A DNA stretch of 64,000 nucleotides from Ruegeria sp. EL01 (GCF_900313035.1 NZ_OMPS01000037.1:83243-147242), one strand, 5' to 3'. Positions 36,734 to 45,510 are shown, counted from the first letter of the stretch. Notes: a model not told the origin generated them from the letters alone. Numbers and translations are program-made.

Positions 36734-37141
36734 ATGATCTGGAAGACAAGAACCCACGAATACACGGCAACCATTTGCCAACGCACAGGCAAGACATGCC
36801 CTGCACTGGCCCGGATGGCACGCGCTATGGCTCAAGCTATGGCGGAGGCTCGTCCTGTCACCACTTCGGGTTTCGAAATCGAGGGCAGCAGCGAGTTGAC
36901 TCATTGCCCAGAGGGGTGCATCGCACGGTTTCGCGCCCAGCCAGATCAGATGCGTGTGTTTTGCGGCACCGATGCCGAGACAAACACCAAGCAGCTGGAC
37001 GGCTATGCCGACATGATCTTTGGCACCGATACCCAGGCCATGCCATCCGGGGTAATCGCAACGCCGCCTTGCGCGATGCTTGAGGTTTTGGCTCTGACAC
37101 CGGGCACACCCGCGCAGATGGCCGAGCATATCTCAGCCTGA
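36734..37141 (+). CDS. Unrecognised Cys-rich protein under B12 riboswitch control
   Basis: A 135-residue soluble protein with no signal peptide or membrane helix. Cysteines occur at TICQRTGKTCPAL, LTHCPEGCIARF, RVFCGTD and TPPCAML: six in all, grouped in a way that suggests metal or iron-sulfur binding. I do not recognise the family with confidence; the DUF1636 predicted metal-binding proteins, often found near cobalamin genes, are one possibility. Its GGAGGG ribosome site is overlapped by a hairpin after the riboswitch, so it should be made when B12 is scarce. It overlaps the convergent phosphatase gene by nine bases and has no B12 gene beside it. Confidence 0.8.
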   Translation: MIWKTRTHEYTATICQRTGKTCPALARMARAMAQAMAEARPVTTSGFEIEGSSELTHCPEGCIARFRAQPDQMRVFCGTDAETNTKQLDGYADMIFGTDTQAMPSGVIATPPCAMLEVLALTPGTPAQMAEHISA

Positions 37142-37645
37142 TCTGACACTCGCCTCTTCCCGGGTTGCATCGACGGCCCAGGCCATTTGTGCGTCTGTTT
37201 CGACAGCACAGGGGCGCAAGGCGCGCAATCGCGCCAGCGCCTTGTCAGGCTGTTCGCCACATTCAACCATCAGCCGCAGAACAAGCATCCCGGACCGGCC
37301 ACAGCCACCCTTGCAGTGCAGCATGACACGACCGCCGCCAGACAAGGCGTGGCGCACGGTTGAACTAACGGATGGCCATTCGTCCAGAACGGTACGGGGC
37401 GGTGCATTGAAATCTTCGATCGGCAGGTGAACCCATCGGCTTGCCCGGCTTTGAATGTCGCTGCCAAAGTCCTGCGCGCCAGCCTGAAACATCTCGACTT
37501 CGGTTGCCGTAGAAATCACAAGACCCGGCTTCCAACTTGAAATCGTGTCCAGATCACCGGTGTAGTCCCCGCTGCGACCGGGCATTGATGTGAGGGCAAG
37601 TGTACCTCCTCCAACTTGCAAGGCGTAGATCACCAGCTGAGACAT
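37133..37645 (-). CDS. Protein tyrosine phosphatase-family protein
   Basis: A 170-residue cysteine phosphatase-fold protein. The P-loop HCKGGCGRSG (H-C-x5-R, about residue 109) supplies the catalytic Cys and Arg; a general-acid Asp is probable in HLPIEDFNAP about residue 76. The small size and the N-terminal sequence suggest the dual-specificity/CDKN3-like group found in alphaproteobacteria. Its 3' end overlaps the B12-controlled gene. Substrate unknown. Confidence 0.87.
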   Translation of the reverse strand: MSQLVIYALQVGGGTLALTSMPGRSGDYTGDLDTISSWKPGLVISTATEVEMFQAGAQDFGSDIQSRASRWVHLPIEDFNAPPRTVLDEWPSVSSTVRHALSGGGRVMLHCKGGCGRSGMLVLRLMVECGEQPDKALARLRALRPCAVETDAQMAWAVDATREEASVRSG

Positions 37646-37817
37646 ATAACGCTTCCCCCCTTAATTACCGTCGCGAAAAAATAGGTCGTGAAATGTACCC
37701 CTCTAGCAATACGCGCATCCGGTTCGATTCCAAAATGAAAATCCTCGAACGCTGCTGTGGACGCGGGCGACAGCGGCCTCTACGCTGTGCCGAAGTCCCG
37801 AATCCACCAGAGCAAAC

Positions 37818-39581
37818 ATGACTGACACACCCAGCCCCGCCTATCAGGTTCTCGCCCGGAAATATCGCCCGGAAACCTTTGCTGATCTGGTAGGTCAGGA
37901 CGCAATGGTGCGCACGCTGAAAAACGCGTTCGAGGCGGATCGCATCGCGCAAGCCTTTATCATGACCGGCATTCGTGGCACCGGTAAAACCACCACCGCG
38001 CGGATCATCGCCAAGGGCATGAACTGCATCGGTCCGGATGGCGAAGGCAAACCAACAACCGAACCCTGCGGCCAGTGCGAGCATTGCATGGCGATCATGG
38101 AAGGCCGCCATGTCGACGTCATGGAGATGGACGCCGCAAGCCGCACGGGTGTGAACGATATTCGCGAGATCATCGACAGCGTCCGCTATCGCGCCGCCAG
38201 CGCGCGTTACAAGATTTACATCATCGACGAAGTTCACATGTTGTCGACCAGCGCATTCAACGCGCTGCTCAAGACATTGGAAGAACCGCCCGAGCATGTG
38301 AAATTTATCTTTGCCACCACGGAAATTCGCAAGGTTCCGGTGACGGTTCTGTCACGGTGTCAGCGCTTTGATCTGCGCCGGATCGAACCCGAAGACATGA
38401 TCGGCCTGCTGCACAAGATAGCCAAGGCCGAGAATGCCGAGATTGCAGATGACGCGCTGGCGTTGATCACCCGGGCCGCAGAAGGTTCGGCACGTGATGC
38501 GACCTCTTTGTTGGACCAGGCAATCTCGCACGGCGCGGGCGAGACCAGCGCAGATCAGGTACGCGCCATGCTGGGTCTTGCAGATCGTGGCCGGGTGTTG
38601 GATCTCATGGACATGATCCTCCGCGGCGATGCCGCCGGGGCGTTGACAGAACTGAGTGGCCAATATGCCGAAGGCGCTGACCCCTTGGCGGTGTTGCGAG
38701 ATCTGGCTGAGATCACCCATTGGGTCTCGGTCGTGAAAATCACACCGGATGCGGCCGAGGATCCGACAGTTTCACCGGACGAGCGCACCCGTGGTCAGCA
38801 AATGGCCGGGGCGTTGCAAATGCGAGTGCTGACACGGATGTGGCAGATGCTGCTAAAAGCGCTGGAAGAAGTCGCAGCAGCTCCAAACGCCATGATGGCT
38901 GCGGAAATGGCTGTCATTCGCCTGACCCATGTGGCCGATCTGCCCAGTCCCGAAGAGCTGATCAAGCGAATTCAGGACACGCCGCCCCCTACCGTTGGTG
39001 GCCCAGGCGGAGGTGTCCCGGTATCTGGTGGTGGCGCTGCTCCTGTCCGGGCGAGCGCTACGACTTCGACATCTGCCATACCCGCCTCTCACGGGTCGGG
39101 CGGGGCGCCTGTGGCTGCTTTGGCGCAGGATGTTCAGGCAGCCCTCGCCCGCTATCCGACATTCGAGCACGTGGTCGAACTGATCCGTTCCAACCGGGAC
39201 GTAAAGCTACTGGTTGAGATTGAAAACGGGGTGCGCCTTGTCTCGTACCAACCCGGCCGCATCGAGTTTACGCCGGCGGCGTCCGCCCCGACAGACTTGG
39301 CCCCACGGTTGGGGTCCGCGCTGCAACGTTGGACAGGCAATCGGTGGGCCGTTTCGATTGTGTCACATGGTGATGCCCCCACCATTGGTGAAGTGCGCGA
39401 TGCCGCTGAGTTGGCGCTGAAAGCGGAAGCATCAGAGCATCCCTTGGTTCAGGCAGTTTTGACCCAATTCCCCCAGGCCCGGATCACCAAGATTGAAACG
39501 CCGGAACAGCGGGCGGCAAAGGTCGAGACAGAAGCCCTGCCCGAAGTTGAGGACGAATGGGATCCGTTCGAGGAAGACTGA
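37818..39581 (+). CDS. dnaX: DNA polymerase III subunits gamma and tau
   Basis: A 587-residue clamp-loader ATPase. It begins ARKYRPETFADLVGQDAMVR, has Walker A GIRGTGKTTTARI, the four-cysteine zinc module (C-x8-14-CGQCEHC), Walker B IIDEVHML and sensor ATTEIRKVPVTVLSRC; the C-terminal tau region is Gly/Pro/Ala-rich then ordered to the end. It is followed by ybaB and recR, the common order. A 200-odd base hairpin-rich gap follows. Confidence 0.97.
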   Translation: MTDTPSPAYQVLARKYRPETFADLVGQDAMVRTLKNAFEADRIAQAFIMTGIRGTGKTTTARIIAKGMNCIGPDGEGKPTTEPCGQCEHCMAIMEGRHVDVMEMDAASRTGVNDIREIIDSVRYRAASARYKIYIIDEVHMLSTSAFNALLKTLEEPPEHVKFIFATTEIRKVPVTVLSRCQRFDLRRIEPEDMIGLLHKIAKAENAEIADDALALITRAAEGSARDATSLLDQAISHGAGETSADQVRAMLGLADRGRVLDLMDMILRGDAAGALTELSGQYAEGADPLAVLRDLAEITHWVSVVKITPDAAEDPTVSPDERTRGQQMAGALQMRVLTRMWQMLLKALEEVAAAPNAMMAAEMAVIRLTHVADLPSPEELIKRIQDTPPPTVGGPGGGVPVSGGGAAPVRASATTSTSAIPASHGSGGAPVAALAQDVQAALARYPTFEHVVELIRSNRDVKLLVEIENGVRLVSYQPGRIEFTPAASAPTDLAPRLGSALQRWTGNRWAVSIVSHGDAPTIGEVRDAAELALKAEASEHPLVQAVLTQFPQARITKIETPEQRAAKVETEALPEVEDEWDPFEED

Positions 39582-39632
39582 CGCCTTGGCTTTCCCCATC
39601 TGATTGAAGCACTCCCGCGCCCGCCACGGGCC

Positions 39633-39760
39633 ATCGGCTGACGCCGATACCCCTGAGCGGCCTTGGGCCCGGCAGCGCGCGGGCATTGCCCGCGCGCTGC
39701 CGGGCCCAACGGGAGGAAAGGTCTTTCCAAAGACCTTGACGACGGGCGGGAGGCCCGTCG
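39633..39760. repeat. Multi-hairpin intergenic repeat element between dnaX and ybaB
   Basis: Four inverted repeats follow one another: ATCGGC/GCCGAT (39633-39648); a 23-base perfect stem with a one-base centre at 39663-39709, starting TTGGGCCCGGCAGCG; AAGGTCTTT/AAAGACCTT (39718-39737); CGACGGGC/GCCCGTCG (39740-39760). The stacked pattern resembles dispersed palindromic elements (REP/ERIC-like). It ends about 60 bases before ybaB. Confidence 0.75.
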
Positions 39761-39823
39761 CCCCTTGTGCCGCGCGGATGCCATCCGTATTTAGACCTCA
39801 AACCGATTTGTAGGAGAAAAACG

Positions 39824-40168
39824 ATGCTCAAAGGACTCGGCGGTCTGGGCGATATGGCCAAGATGATGAAATCCGCGCAGGACTTGCAGACCAAGATGAC
39901 GGATATGCAGGAAGAACTGAACACCATCATGGTTGTCGGCGAATCTGGGGCTGGGTTGGTCAAGGCCACCGCGACTGCCAAAGGCGAGTTGAAAGGGCTG
40001 GATATCGACCCGTCGATCTTCAACGGCGACGACAAAGAAGTGGTCGAGGACCTGATCCTGGCCGCGATCAAGGACGCACAGTCCAAGGCCGCCGAACGCT
40101 CACAGGATGAGATGGGCAGGCTTACCGAAAGCATGGGCTTGCCGAAAGACATCAAGCTGCCGTTCTGA
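39824..40168 (+). CDS. YbaB/EbfC-family nucleoid-associated protein
   Basis: A 114-residue protein beginning [20 protein letters not shown] with a central antiparallel sheet ([20 protein letters not shown]) and C-terminal helix ([20 protein letters not shown]). YbaB/EbfC binds DNA as a dimer. ATG 39824 follows TAGGAG; upstream codons in frame overlap the repeat. It sits between dnaX and recR as usual. Confidence 0.95.
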   Translation: MLKGLGGLGDMAKMMKSAQDLQTKMTDMQEELNTIMVVGESGAGLVKATATAKGELKGLDIDPSIFNGDDKEVVEDLILAAIKDAQSKAAERSQDEMGRLTESMGLPKDIKLPF

Positions 40169-40230
40169 TACACCCGCCTGACGGGCTATCGGCCGGGCTC
40201 AACGCCCGGCCCATTTACAGGAGCGCGCCG

Positions 40231-40824
40231 GTGAGTTCGAACAGCGACATCGACAATCTGATTGACCTGATGGCCAAGCTGCCCGGTCTCGGGCCCCGCT
40301 CGGCCCGCCGTGCAGTGCTGCATCTGATCCGCAAACGTGCCCTGCTTTTGACGCCATTGTCGGACGCCATGCAGCAAGTGGCGGCCACTGCCCGTGAATG
40401 CCTGAATTGCGGGAATGTTGGCACCACCGATATTTGTGACATCTGCGACAGCGAGGTCCGCGCGACCGGAGAGCTCTGTGTGGTTGAGGATGTCGCCGAC
40501 CTTTGGGCCATGGAGCGCGCCGCAGTCTTCAAAGGCCGCTATCACGTTCTGGGTGGGACGTTGTCGGCACTGGATGGGGTGGGCCCAGACGCGTTACGCA
40601 TTCCCCGCCTTAAAGATCGGGTGACAGCCGAAGAGATCACCGAAGTTATTCTGGCATTGAACGCCACCGTAGATGGCCAGACCACCGCCCATTACATTGC
40701 AGATCAGTTGGAGGGTCAGGTGCGCCTGACGTCACTGGCGCAAGGCGTGCCAATCGGCGGCGAACTGGATTATCTGGATGACGGTACAATTTCGGCCGCG
40801 CTCAGGGCGCGAAAAGAACTGTAG
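40231..40824 (+). CDS. recR: Recombination mediator RecR
   Basis: A 197-residue protein that helps load RecA at gaps. It has an HhH segment ([20 protein letters not shown]), a C4 zinc finger [16 protein letters not shown] (about residue 57), and a Toprim domain with [14 protein letters not shown] and [10 protein letters not shown]. Translation starts at GTG 40231, which follows AGGAGCGCGCCG. Normal length. Confidence 0.96.
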   Translation: MSSNSDIDNLIDLMAKLPGLGPRSARRAVLHLIRKRALLLTPLSDAMQQVAATARECLNCGNVGTTDICDICDSEVRATGELCVVEDVADLWAMERAAVFKGRYHVLGGTLSALDGVGPDALRIPRLKDRVTAEEITEVILALNATVDGQTTAHYIADQLEGQVRLTSLAQGVPIGGELDYLDDGTISAALRARKEL

Positions 40825-40951
40825 AGTTCGAGGCTTGCCAATCGGGCATCCGCCAAAGAAGTTATCGCTCGGGCGCGAGCACGAAGATGTCCAAACCCTA
40901 TTGAAACGAGACAACGCGAAGGCGCGCGCCGCCTGGTCTATTGGAGAAAAG

Positions 40952-41521
40952 ATGCCAAGATTCTTTGCCTGGCTACTTGTTGCAGCGTCTGCCGTAACAC
41001 TTGCCGGATGCACCGCGAAGCCAACCGTCGAGCAGTCTGATGTCGATGGGCTGGCATCGCAAATTCGCGGACTCGGACCGGAAGTCGACCCGGAAGAGGC
41101 CACGCGAGCGGCCCAAATCGCGCACAGCTATTCACTTCAACTCGCACAGGAATATCGGGTCACTGATCCACCAATCATTCACAATGCCAAGGTCATTCAT
41201 GGATTTCGAGAGCGTGGTCTTTGCAATGACTGGGCCGAGGATCTCCAAAAGCGTCTGAGCCAGGAAAACTTCCGCACTCTGACAATGCACTGGGCCACTT
41301 CTCCGCCAACTGATTTCAGGATCATCCATCATTCGGCCGTCATCAGCAAACGAGGCGATACAGTGCACGATGGTATTTTGCTGGATCCCTGGCGGTACGG
41401 TGGAGTTTTGTTCTGGTCAAAGCTCGATGCTGATGATCGCTATGACTGGCGACCTCGGATGGAAGTCCGCGAAGAACTGATCAATGCCCGACAGATACGA
41501 AAAGCTTTCAACGAAAACTGA
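40952..41521 (+). CDS. Putative lipoprotein with Cys-His-Asp arrangement
   Basis: A 189-residue protein with a lipobox (LAGC, Cys20), so probably membrane-anchored in the periplasm. The C-terminal half has GLCNDWAEDL (about residue 90), IIHHSAVI (about residue 129) and ILLDPWRYGG (about residue 147), an order C-H-D that recalls transglutaminase-like/papain-like folds. I do not recognise a named family. ATG 40952 follows TTGGAGAAAAG. It lies downstream of recR without obvious shared function. Confidence 0.7.
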   Translation: MPRFFAWLLVAASAVTLAGCTAKPTVEQSDVDGLASQIRGLGPEVDPEEATRAAQIAHSYSLQLAQEYRVTDPPIIHNAKVIHGFRERGLCNDWAEDLQKRLSQENFRTLTMHWATSPPTDFRIIHHSAVISKRGDTVHDGILLDPWRYGGVLFWSKLDADDRYDWRPRMEVREELINARQIRKAFNEN

Positions 41522-41651
41522 CAAACCCCGGAAATATCCCATTGCTTTTCGGAACGGTATCCTCACTTGAACTTCAAATTGTCGTTGGGGCCGAAGCGTG
41601 AAACGGATAGGAAGAGATGACTTGAGTGTACATTTGTCCGGAGCAAATTAT

Positions 41652-42098
41652 ATGAGCCGTTTTCTCGCCTTGATTTTCGCCGCCTTCACTGCCACCGCCG
41701 CCTGGTCACAGGAATTGATCGACAAGGGTTTTGTCGAGGGCTGGAACATCATGATGGACCCGAACCTCGGCAATGGCTGCCTCATCCAGACGGTCTATCA
41801 GGATCTGTCGGTGGTTCGCCTGGGCTATGATGCGCTGGACAATCGCGGGTATTTCACCGTCTACAACAAGGCCTGGGGCGAGATTGAGCCTGGGCAAAGC
41901 TATCCGATCCGGTTCGATCTGGATGGCAAGAGCTATGACGCCACTGCCATCGGGTTCAAACAGGACCGCGTTCCGGGCGCGACGGTGTTTTTCACTGATC
42001 GGGATTTCGTCAACGCGATTGCCCAGAACAAAACCATGACTGTTTACAACCCGGCGGGCGAAGTGGTGATGGCGATCGACCTGAAAGGTACTGCCTAG
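41652..42098 (+). CDS. Secreted protein of unknown function
   Basis: A 148-residue protein with a clear signal peptide (MSRFLALIFAAFTATAAWSQ, cleavage after AWS). The mature part alternates short strands (KSYDATAIGFKQDRVPGATV, MTVYNPAGEVVMAIDLKG) and looks like a small beta domain; a single Cys lies in GNGCLIQ. I do not recognise the family. ATG 41652 gives the signal peptide; an upstream in-frame ATG at 41598 would bury it. Confidence 0.75.
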   Translation: MSRFLALIFAAFTATAAWSQELIDKGFVEGWNIMMDPNLGNGCLIQTVYQDLSVVRLGYDALDNRGYFTVYNKAWGEIEPGQSYPIRFDLDGKSYDATAIGFKQDRVPGATVFFTDRDFVNAIAQNKTMTVYNPAGEVVMAIDLKGTA

Positions 42099-42136
42099 GC
42101 GCTGGATTACGCACGCGAGTGTCAGAACAAAGAACT

Positions 42137-42778
42137 CTAACGAATCGGATCAAACTGCGCGTCTTTCGCGGTGCAGTCGCGGATCACATCGCGGCCGCAG
42201 GGTACAGCGACCAGATCGCGAGACAGGCACAGACGAACTTCTTCGATGTAGCCCTGTTTGCATGTGATGGTGATCATATCCGGCTCCAACGCCGGATTGG
42301 CCTTCAGGAACGCATCCTCGACCACCGAAGCGGGCAGCTTGACTGATGTGTCCAGTTTGCGGAACACCGGCGGACGCTGAACGCCCTCATACGCCGCACG
42401 AGACAACGCGAAATAGTCGTTTGCACTGAGGCCCGAACAGGAACCGTGTTTCTTCCACTGGTGCCATGCAAGACCGGCACTGCCCTGAATGTCTTGCATT
42501 TCCCCCGTCATGCGACGGGTGGGTGGCGCCTCTGACGTGCGGCAATACGAGGGCCAGCCCTGATGGAATTGCGGCCAAAGCCCGTGCAGCACCCAACCGT
42601 GGTCATGGCGCGCGTCGCATTGATCCGACTGGCGCGCATCACCTTCCCGCGCGCACCAGTTGGGCGACCAGCTGAGCGACAGAACATAGTAGTCGAACTC
42701 TCCGGCCTTCTCTCCATCGGCCAACGCTGATATTGCGCTGAATACCCACAGAACCAGCCCCGAAATCACCTGGCGCAT
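42137..42778 (-). CDS. Ribonuclease T2 family protein
   Basis: A 213-residue exported RNase, signal MRQVISGLVLWVFSAISALA. The two catalytic segments are CAS I HGWVLHGLWPQ (about residue 65) and CAS II WHQWKKHGSCSG (about residue 105); cysteines for disulfides are present. In most T2 enzymes CAS II reads HEW with a catalytic Glu; here it is HQW. The enzyme would degrade RNA in the periplasm or outside. ATG 42778 gives a proper signal peptide. Confidence 0.88.
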   Translation of the reverse strand: MRQVISGLVLWVFSAISALADGEKAGEFDYYVLSLSWSPNWCAREGDARQSDQCDARHDHGWVLHGLWPQFHQGWPSYCRTSEAPPTRRMTGEMQDIQGSAGLAWHQWKKHGSCSGLSANDYFALSRAAYEGVQRPPVFRKLDTSVKLPASVVEDAFLKANPALEPDMITITCKQGYIEEVRLCLSRDLVAVPCGRDVIRDCTAKDAQFDPIR

Positions 42779-42908
42779 TCGCCTCTTCCCTTCTTTGGCT
42801 GGCGTGACTATATACAGCCCAAGTTCCCCGACAACGGAAACCTGCCTCAAGATAACGAGGCCGCCGAATTCCGGCGACGGGATAGATGTATTTAAAGGAG
42901 ACGGTCTG

Positions 42909-43667
42909 ATGGCAAAACCTCTGATGGCCAAGGCAACCGCCGTTTGGTTGGTGGACAACACCACGATCAGCTTCAAGCAGATCGGTGATTTCGTGGGCAT
43001 GCACGAGCTGGAAGTACAAGGCATCGCAGATGGCGATGCTGCTGCTGGCGTCAAAGGGTTCGACCCGATCGCCAACAACCAGCTGACCCAGGAAGAAATT
43101 GACGCCGCGCAGGACAGCCCGCTGCACAAGCTAAAACTCAAGTTCAATCCTTCTGCTGCTGGTGAGGAAAAACGCCGGGGTCCCCGTTACACCCCGCTAT
43201 CCAAGCGTCAGGACCGTCCGAATTCAATTTTGTGGCTGGTCAAGTTCCACCCTGAACTCAGCGACGGCCAGATTGCCAAGCTGGTCGGCACCACAAAGCC
43301 AACCATTCAGTCCATCCGTGAACGGACCCATTGGAACATTTCCAACATGCAGCCGATCGATCCGGTTGCCCTGGGTCTTTGCAAACAGTCGGAACTGGAC
43401 ATGATCGTGCAAAAGGCTGCCGCCAAGAAGGCCGCTGAAGGTGGCGTCATGAGCGATGACGAGCGTCGCAAACTGGTGTCGACCGAGCAGTCGCTCGAAA
43501 TGGATGCCGCACCGAGAATTCCAACGGCTATCGAAGGGTTGGAAACCTTTTCTCTTTCAGATGATCCTGAAGATGAAAAAGACGACGAGCCTATTGTAGA
43601 CGCTGACAGCTTCTTCAACCTGCCTAAAGGCGGTAGCGACGAAGAAGAAGACGAACCGCGTCCCTGA
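42909..43667 (+). CDS. trcR: Cell cycle transcriptional regulator TrcR (DUF1013)
   Basis: A 252-residue protein typical of alphaproteobacteria. The N-terminal part MAKATAVWLVDNTTISFKQI is followed by HTH-like segments (IAKLVGTTKPTIQSIRERTH near residue 120) and an acidic C-terminal tail (DDPEDEKDDEPIVDADS). TrcR relatives act in cell-cycle gene expression. ATG 42909 is preceded by AAAGGAGACGG. A terminator follows. Confidence 0.93.
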   Translation: MAKPLMAKATAVWLVDNTTISFKQIGDFVGMHELEVQGIADGDAAAGVKGFDPIANNQLTQEEIDAAQDSPLHKLKLKFNPSAAGEEKRRGPRYTPLSKRQDRPNSILWLVKFHPELSDGQIAKLVGTTKPTIQSIRERTHWNISNMQPIDPVALGLCKQSELDMIVQKAAAKKAAEGGVMSDDERRKLVSTEQSLEMDAAPRIPTAIEGLETFSLSDDPEDEKDDEPIVDADSFFNLPKGGSDEEEDEPRP

Positions 43668-43678
43668 AAACTGAAAAC

Positions 43679-43710
43679 ACCGGTCTGAACAGGCCGGTTC
43701 TTGTTTGTTC
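43679..43710 (+). terminator. Intrinsic terminator after trcR
   Basis: ACCGGTCT (43679-43686) and AGGCCGGT (43691-43698) pair with one G-U across a GAAC loop, followed by TCTTGTTTGTTC. It starts 12 bases past the trcR stop. Confidence 0.75.
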
Positions 43711-43719
43711 GGAAATCTC

Positions 43720-44109
43720 ATGCTGACCGTTCTGTCTGCACTTCTTGGACCTCACCGCGCCGTTTCAACCTATGCCTTTCTGCAGACCTGGGGGTTGGGA
43801 CTGGTGGGCGGCGCATTGATGATCGCCATCGTTGCCACACTGTTCCTGCTGGGTGACGGCGGGAAGCACGAGCACCATTCTTTCATGACCGTCCCGGTAT
43901 TGTCGGCAACGCCTGTTAACGGGGATCTTAAAAACGGGGTCATCGCCTCGGTTCGGTTGCCGGACGGCAGCGCCACTTCGATCACATCGACCGAAACCCC
44001 CGTATCGCAAACGGTTGGAACCAGCGCGTGCATCGAAAAACGCGTTTATGTGGACAGCGGCGAGCCCCGATACAGGTTCAAACTTCCTCGGTTCTGCGAC
44101 GCAGGCTGA
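43720..44109 (+). CDS. Small single-span membrane protein of unknown function
   Basis: A 129-residue protein with one or two N-terminal helices (LQTWGLGLVGGALMIAIVAT then LFLLGDGG), a His-rich turn GGKHEHHSF, and a beta-rich soluble domain with two Cys. I do not recognise the family. ATG 43720 lacks a clear Shine-Dalgarno and follows the trcR terminator by ten bases, so its own promoter is hard to place. Confidence 0.65.
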   Translation: MLTVLSALLGPHRAVSTYAFLQTWGLGLVGGALMIAIVATLFLLGDGGKHEHHSFMTVPVLSATPVNGDLKNGVIASVRLPDGSATSITSTETPVSQTVGTSACIEKRVYVDSGEPRYRFKLPRFCDAG

Positions 44110-44130
44110 ACCCGCAAGAAGGCACGATAA

Positions 44131-44163
44131 GCCGCCCGACAATTTGCCGGGCGGCTTTTTTCT
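44131..44163 (+). terminator. Intrinsic terminator after the small membrane protein gene
   Basis: GCCGCCCG and CGGGCGGC form a GC-rich stem followed by TTTTTTC, 22 bases beyond the stop. It also faces the convergent permease gene, whose stop is at 44165. Confidence 0.85.
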
Positions 44164-44164
44164 T

Positions 44165-45196
44165 TCAGATCAGCTGGAACAGGATCCCAGAGATGATCGC
44201 GCCACCTATGCCAAGCCCCAGATATGTCGCAAAGACACGCGGTTTGACCAGGGACCAGACCGCCGCCATAGCCGGGATCGAGCTGACTGCACCAGCAACC
44301 ATAAATGACATGGCGGCGCCTGCACTCATGCCTTGCTCCATCAGGCCCGCCAGCAAGGGCGGAGCGACATAAGAGTTCAGGTAGGCAGGCATCCCAACCA
44401 GCGCCGCGACAACGATCGGCAGAACACCGTCACCGCCAACGACACCAGCGATCAGGTCGGCCGGTACGTAGCTGACCAAAAGCGCCTCAAGCACGTAGGC
44501 CAACGCCAACCATTTTAACAGGAACAGACCGTTCTGCAGAAACTCCGCCCGAAACCGAACGCGGCGATCAGGGTCTTGCCAGAATTTCCAGACTGGTTTT
44601 TCGTCAAGCTTGGGACCGCAGCCGCAGCATCCTACCGGTTTGTATTCGCGCAACGGTTGGGCAAATGCCCCCTGCCGCATCAACAGGCGAACGGCAAATC
44701 CACCGAACAAACCCAGCGCAACGGCTGAAACGGCCTTGCCAATGGCGAATGGCCAACCCAAGGCGCCCGCAGTGATCAACAATGTCGGTGGATCAATCAG
44801 CGGTGAGCTCAGCCAAAAGGCCATGACCGCAGATAGCGGAGCCCCCAGTGCCAGAAGTCCGGCGATAAAGGGGATAACCTCACACGAGCAAAACGGGGCA
44901 AGACCGCCGAACAGTGCCGCCAGAAAGATCATCCGGGTTTCACGGCCTTCGAATGCACGGGCCACCATGACCTCGGCACCTGTCGCCTTCAGGTAGGACA
45001 ACAACAAGACGGCAAACAGGATGTATTGGCCGGTATGGGCCAAAGCCTTGCCGGCAAAGGTGATCACCTCGACCCAATTGCCCGGATCAAAAATGGCCAC
45101 GGCCACAAGTATTGCGACGATCAGGGCCCAGGGTGTTTTGATCAGATCAAGCGCGCCCTTGGCCACGAATCTTGGGTTTTGCGTCAGTTCAGCCAT
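44165..45196 (-). CDS. ArsP/YraQ-type (DUF318) permease
   Basis: A 343-residue membrane protein with about eight to ten helices. The family motif GGLAPFCSCEVIPFIAGLLA (about residue 100) and a second half PIVVAALVGMPAYLNSYVAP are present; a cytosolic Cys cluster GCCGCGPK lies near residue 190. Family members export organoarsenicals or act as less defined metal-linked permeases. ATG 45196 overlaps the arsR stop by eight bases, so translation is coupled. Substrate uncertain. Confidence 0.87.
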   Translation of the reverse strand: MAELTQNPRFVAKGALDLIKTPWALIVAILVAVAIFDPGNWVEVITFAGKALAHTGQYILFAVLLLSYLKATGAEVMVARAFEGRETRMIFLAALFGGLAPFCSCEVIPFIAGLLALGAPLSAVMAFWLSSPLIDPPTLLITAGALGWPFAIGKAVSAVALGLFGGFAVRLLMRQGAFAQPLREYKPVGCCGCGPKLDEKPVWKFWQDPDRRVRFRAEFLQNGLFLLKWLALAYVLEALLVSYVPADLIAGVVGGDGVLPIVVAALVGMPAYLNSYVAPPLLAGLMEQGMSAGAAMSFMVAGAVSSIPAMAAVWSLVKPRVFATYLGLGIGGAIISGILFQLI

Positions 45197-45497
45197 CGTT
45201 TGCTGCCTTTCCGACTTCGTCTGCACAGCATTCGCTAAGAATGAACTGCGCTAGGTTTCTCAGTTCGCCGTAGCACGCACGGTTGATCGTGCTGCGCCCG
45301 ATCTTCTCTTGTTCGACAACGCCACCCGCCGCGAGGAACCGCAGATGGTGCGCCAAGGTGGATGGGGCGATTCCTGTCCGGCTCTGGATGTCTCCGACCG
45401 TCAGACCCGCCTCTCCGGCGCGAACCAGTGTTTTCAGAACTTTCAGCCGGGCTTCTGACCCCATCGCCGAAAAACCGGCAGCCGCAGTTTCCCACAT
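45189..45497 (-). CDS. ArsR-family transcriptional repressor
   Basis: A 102-residue winged-helix protein: GSEARLKVLKTLVRAGEAGL, recognition helix region RTGIAPSTLAHHLRFLAAGG, then the wing VVEQEKIGRSTINRACYG. A CC pair (SECCADE) near the C terminus could be a metal or arsenical ligand. The inverted repeat ATAACTA/TAGTTAT lies 14 bases upstream of the start, a likely operator for the arsR-permease operon. Confidence 0.92.
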   Translation of the reverse strand: MWETAAAGFSAMGSEARLKVLKTLVRAGEAGLTVGDIQSRTGIAPSTLAHHLRFLAAGGVVEQEKIGRSTINRACYGELRNLAQFILSECCADEVGKAANDG

Positions 45498-45510
45498 GTG
45501 ATTTCTCCAT

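Noticed and set aside
37690..37740. GGTTCGATTCC, resembling a tRNA T-loop upstream of dnaX
   Set aside because: The flanks do not form a T-stem, and no acceptor, D or anticodon arms could be folded.
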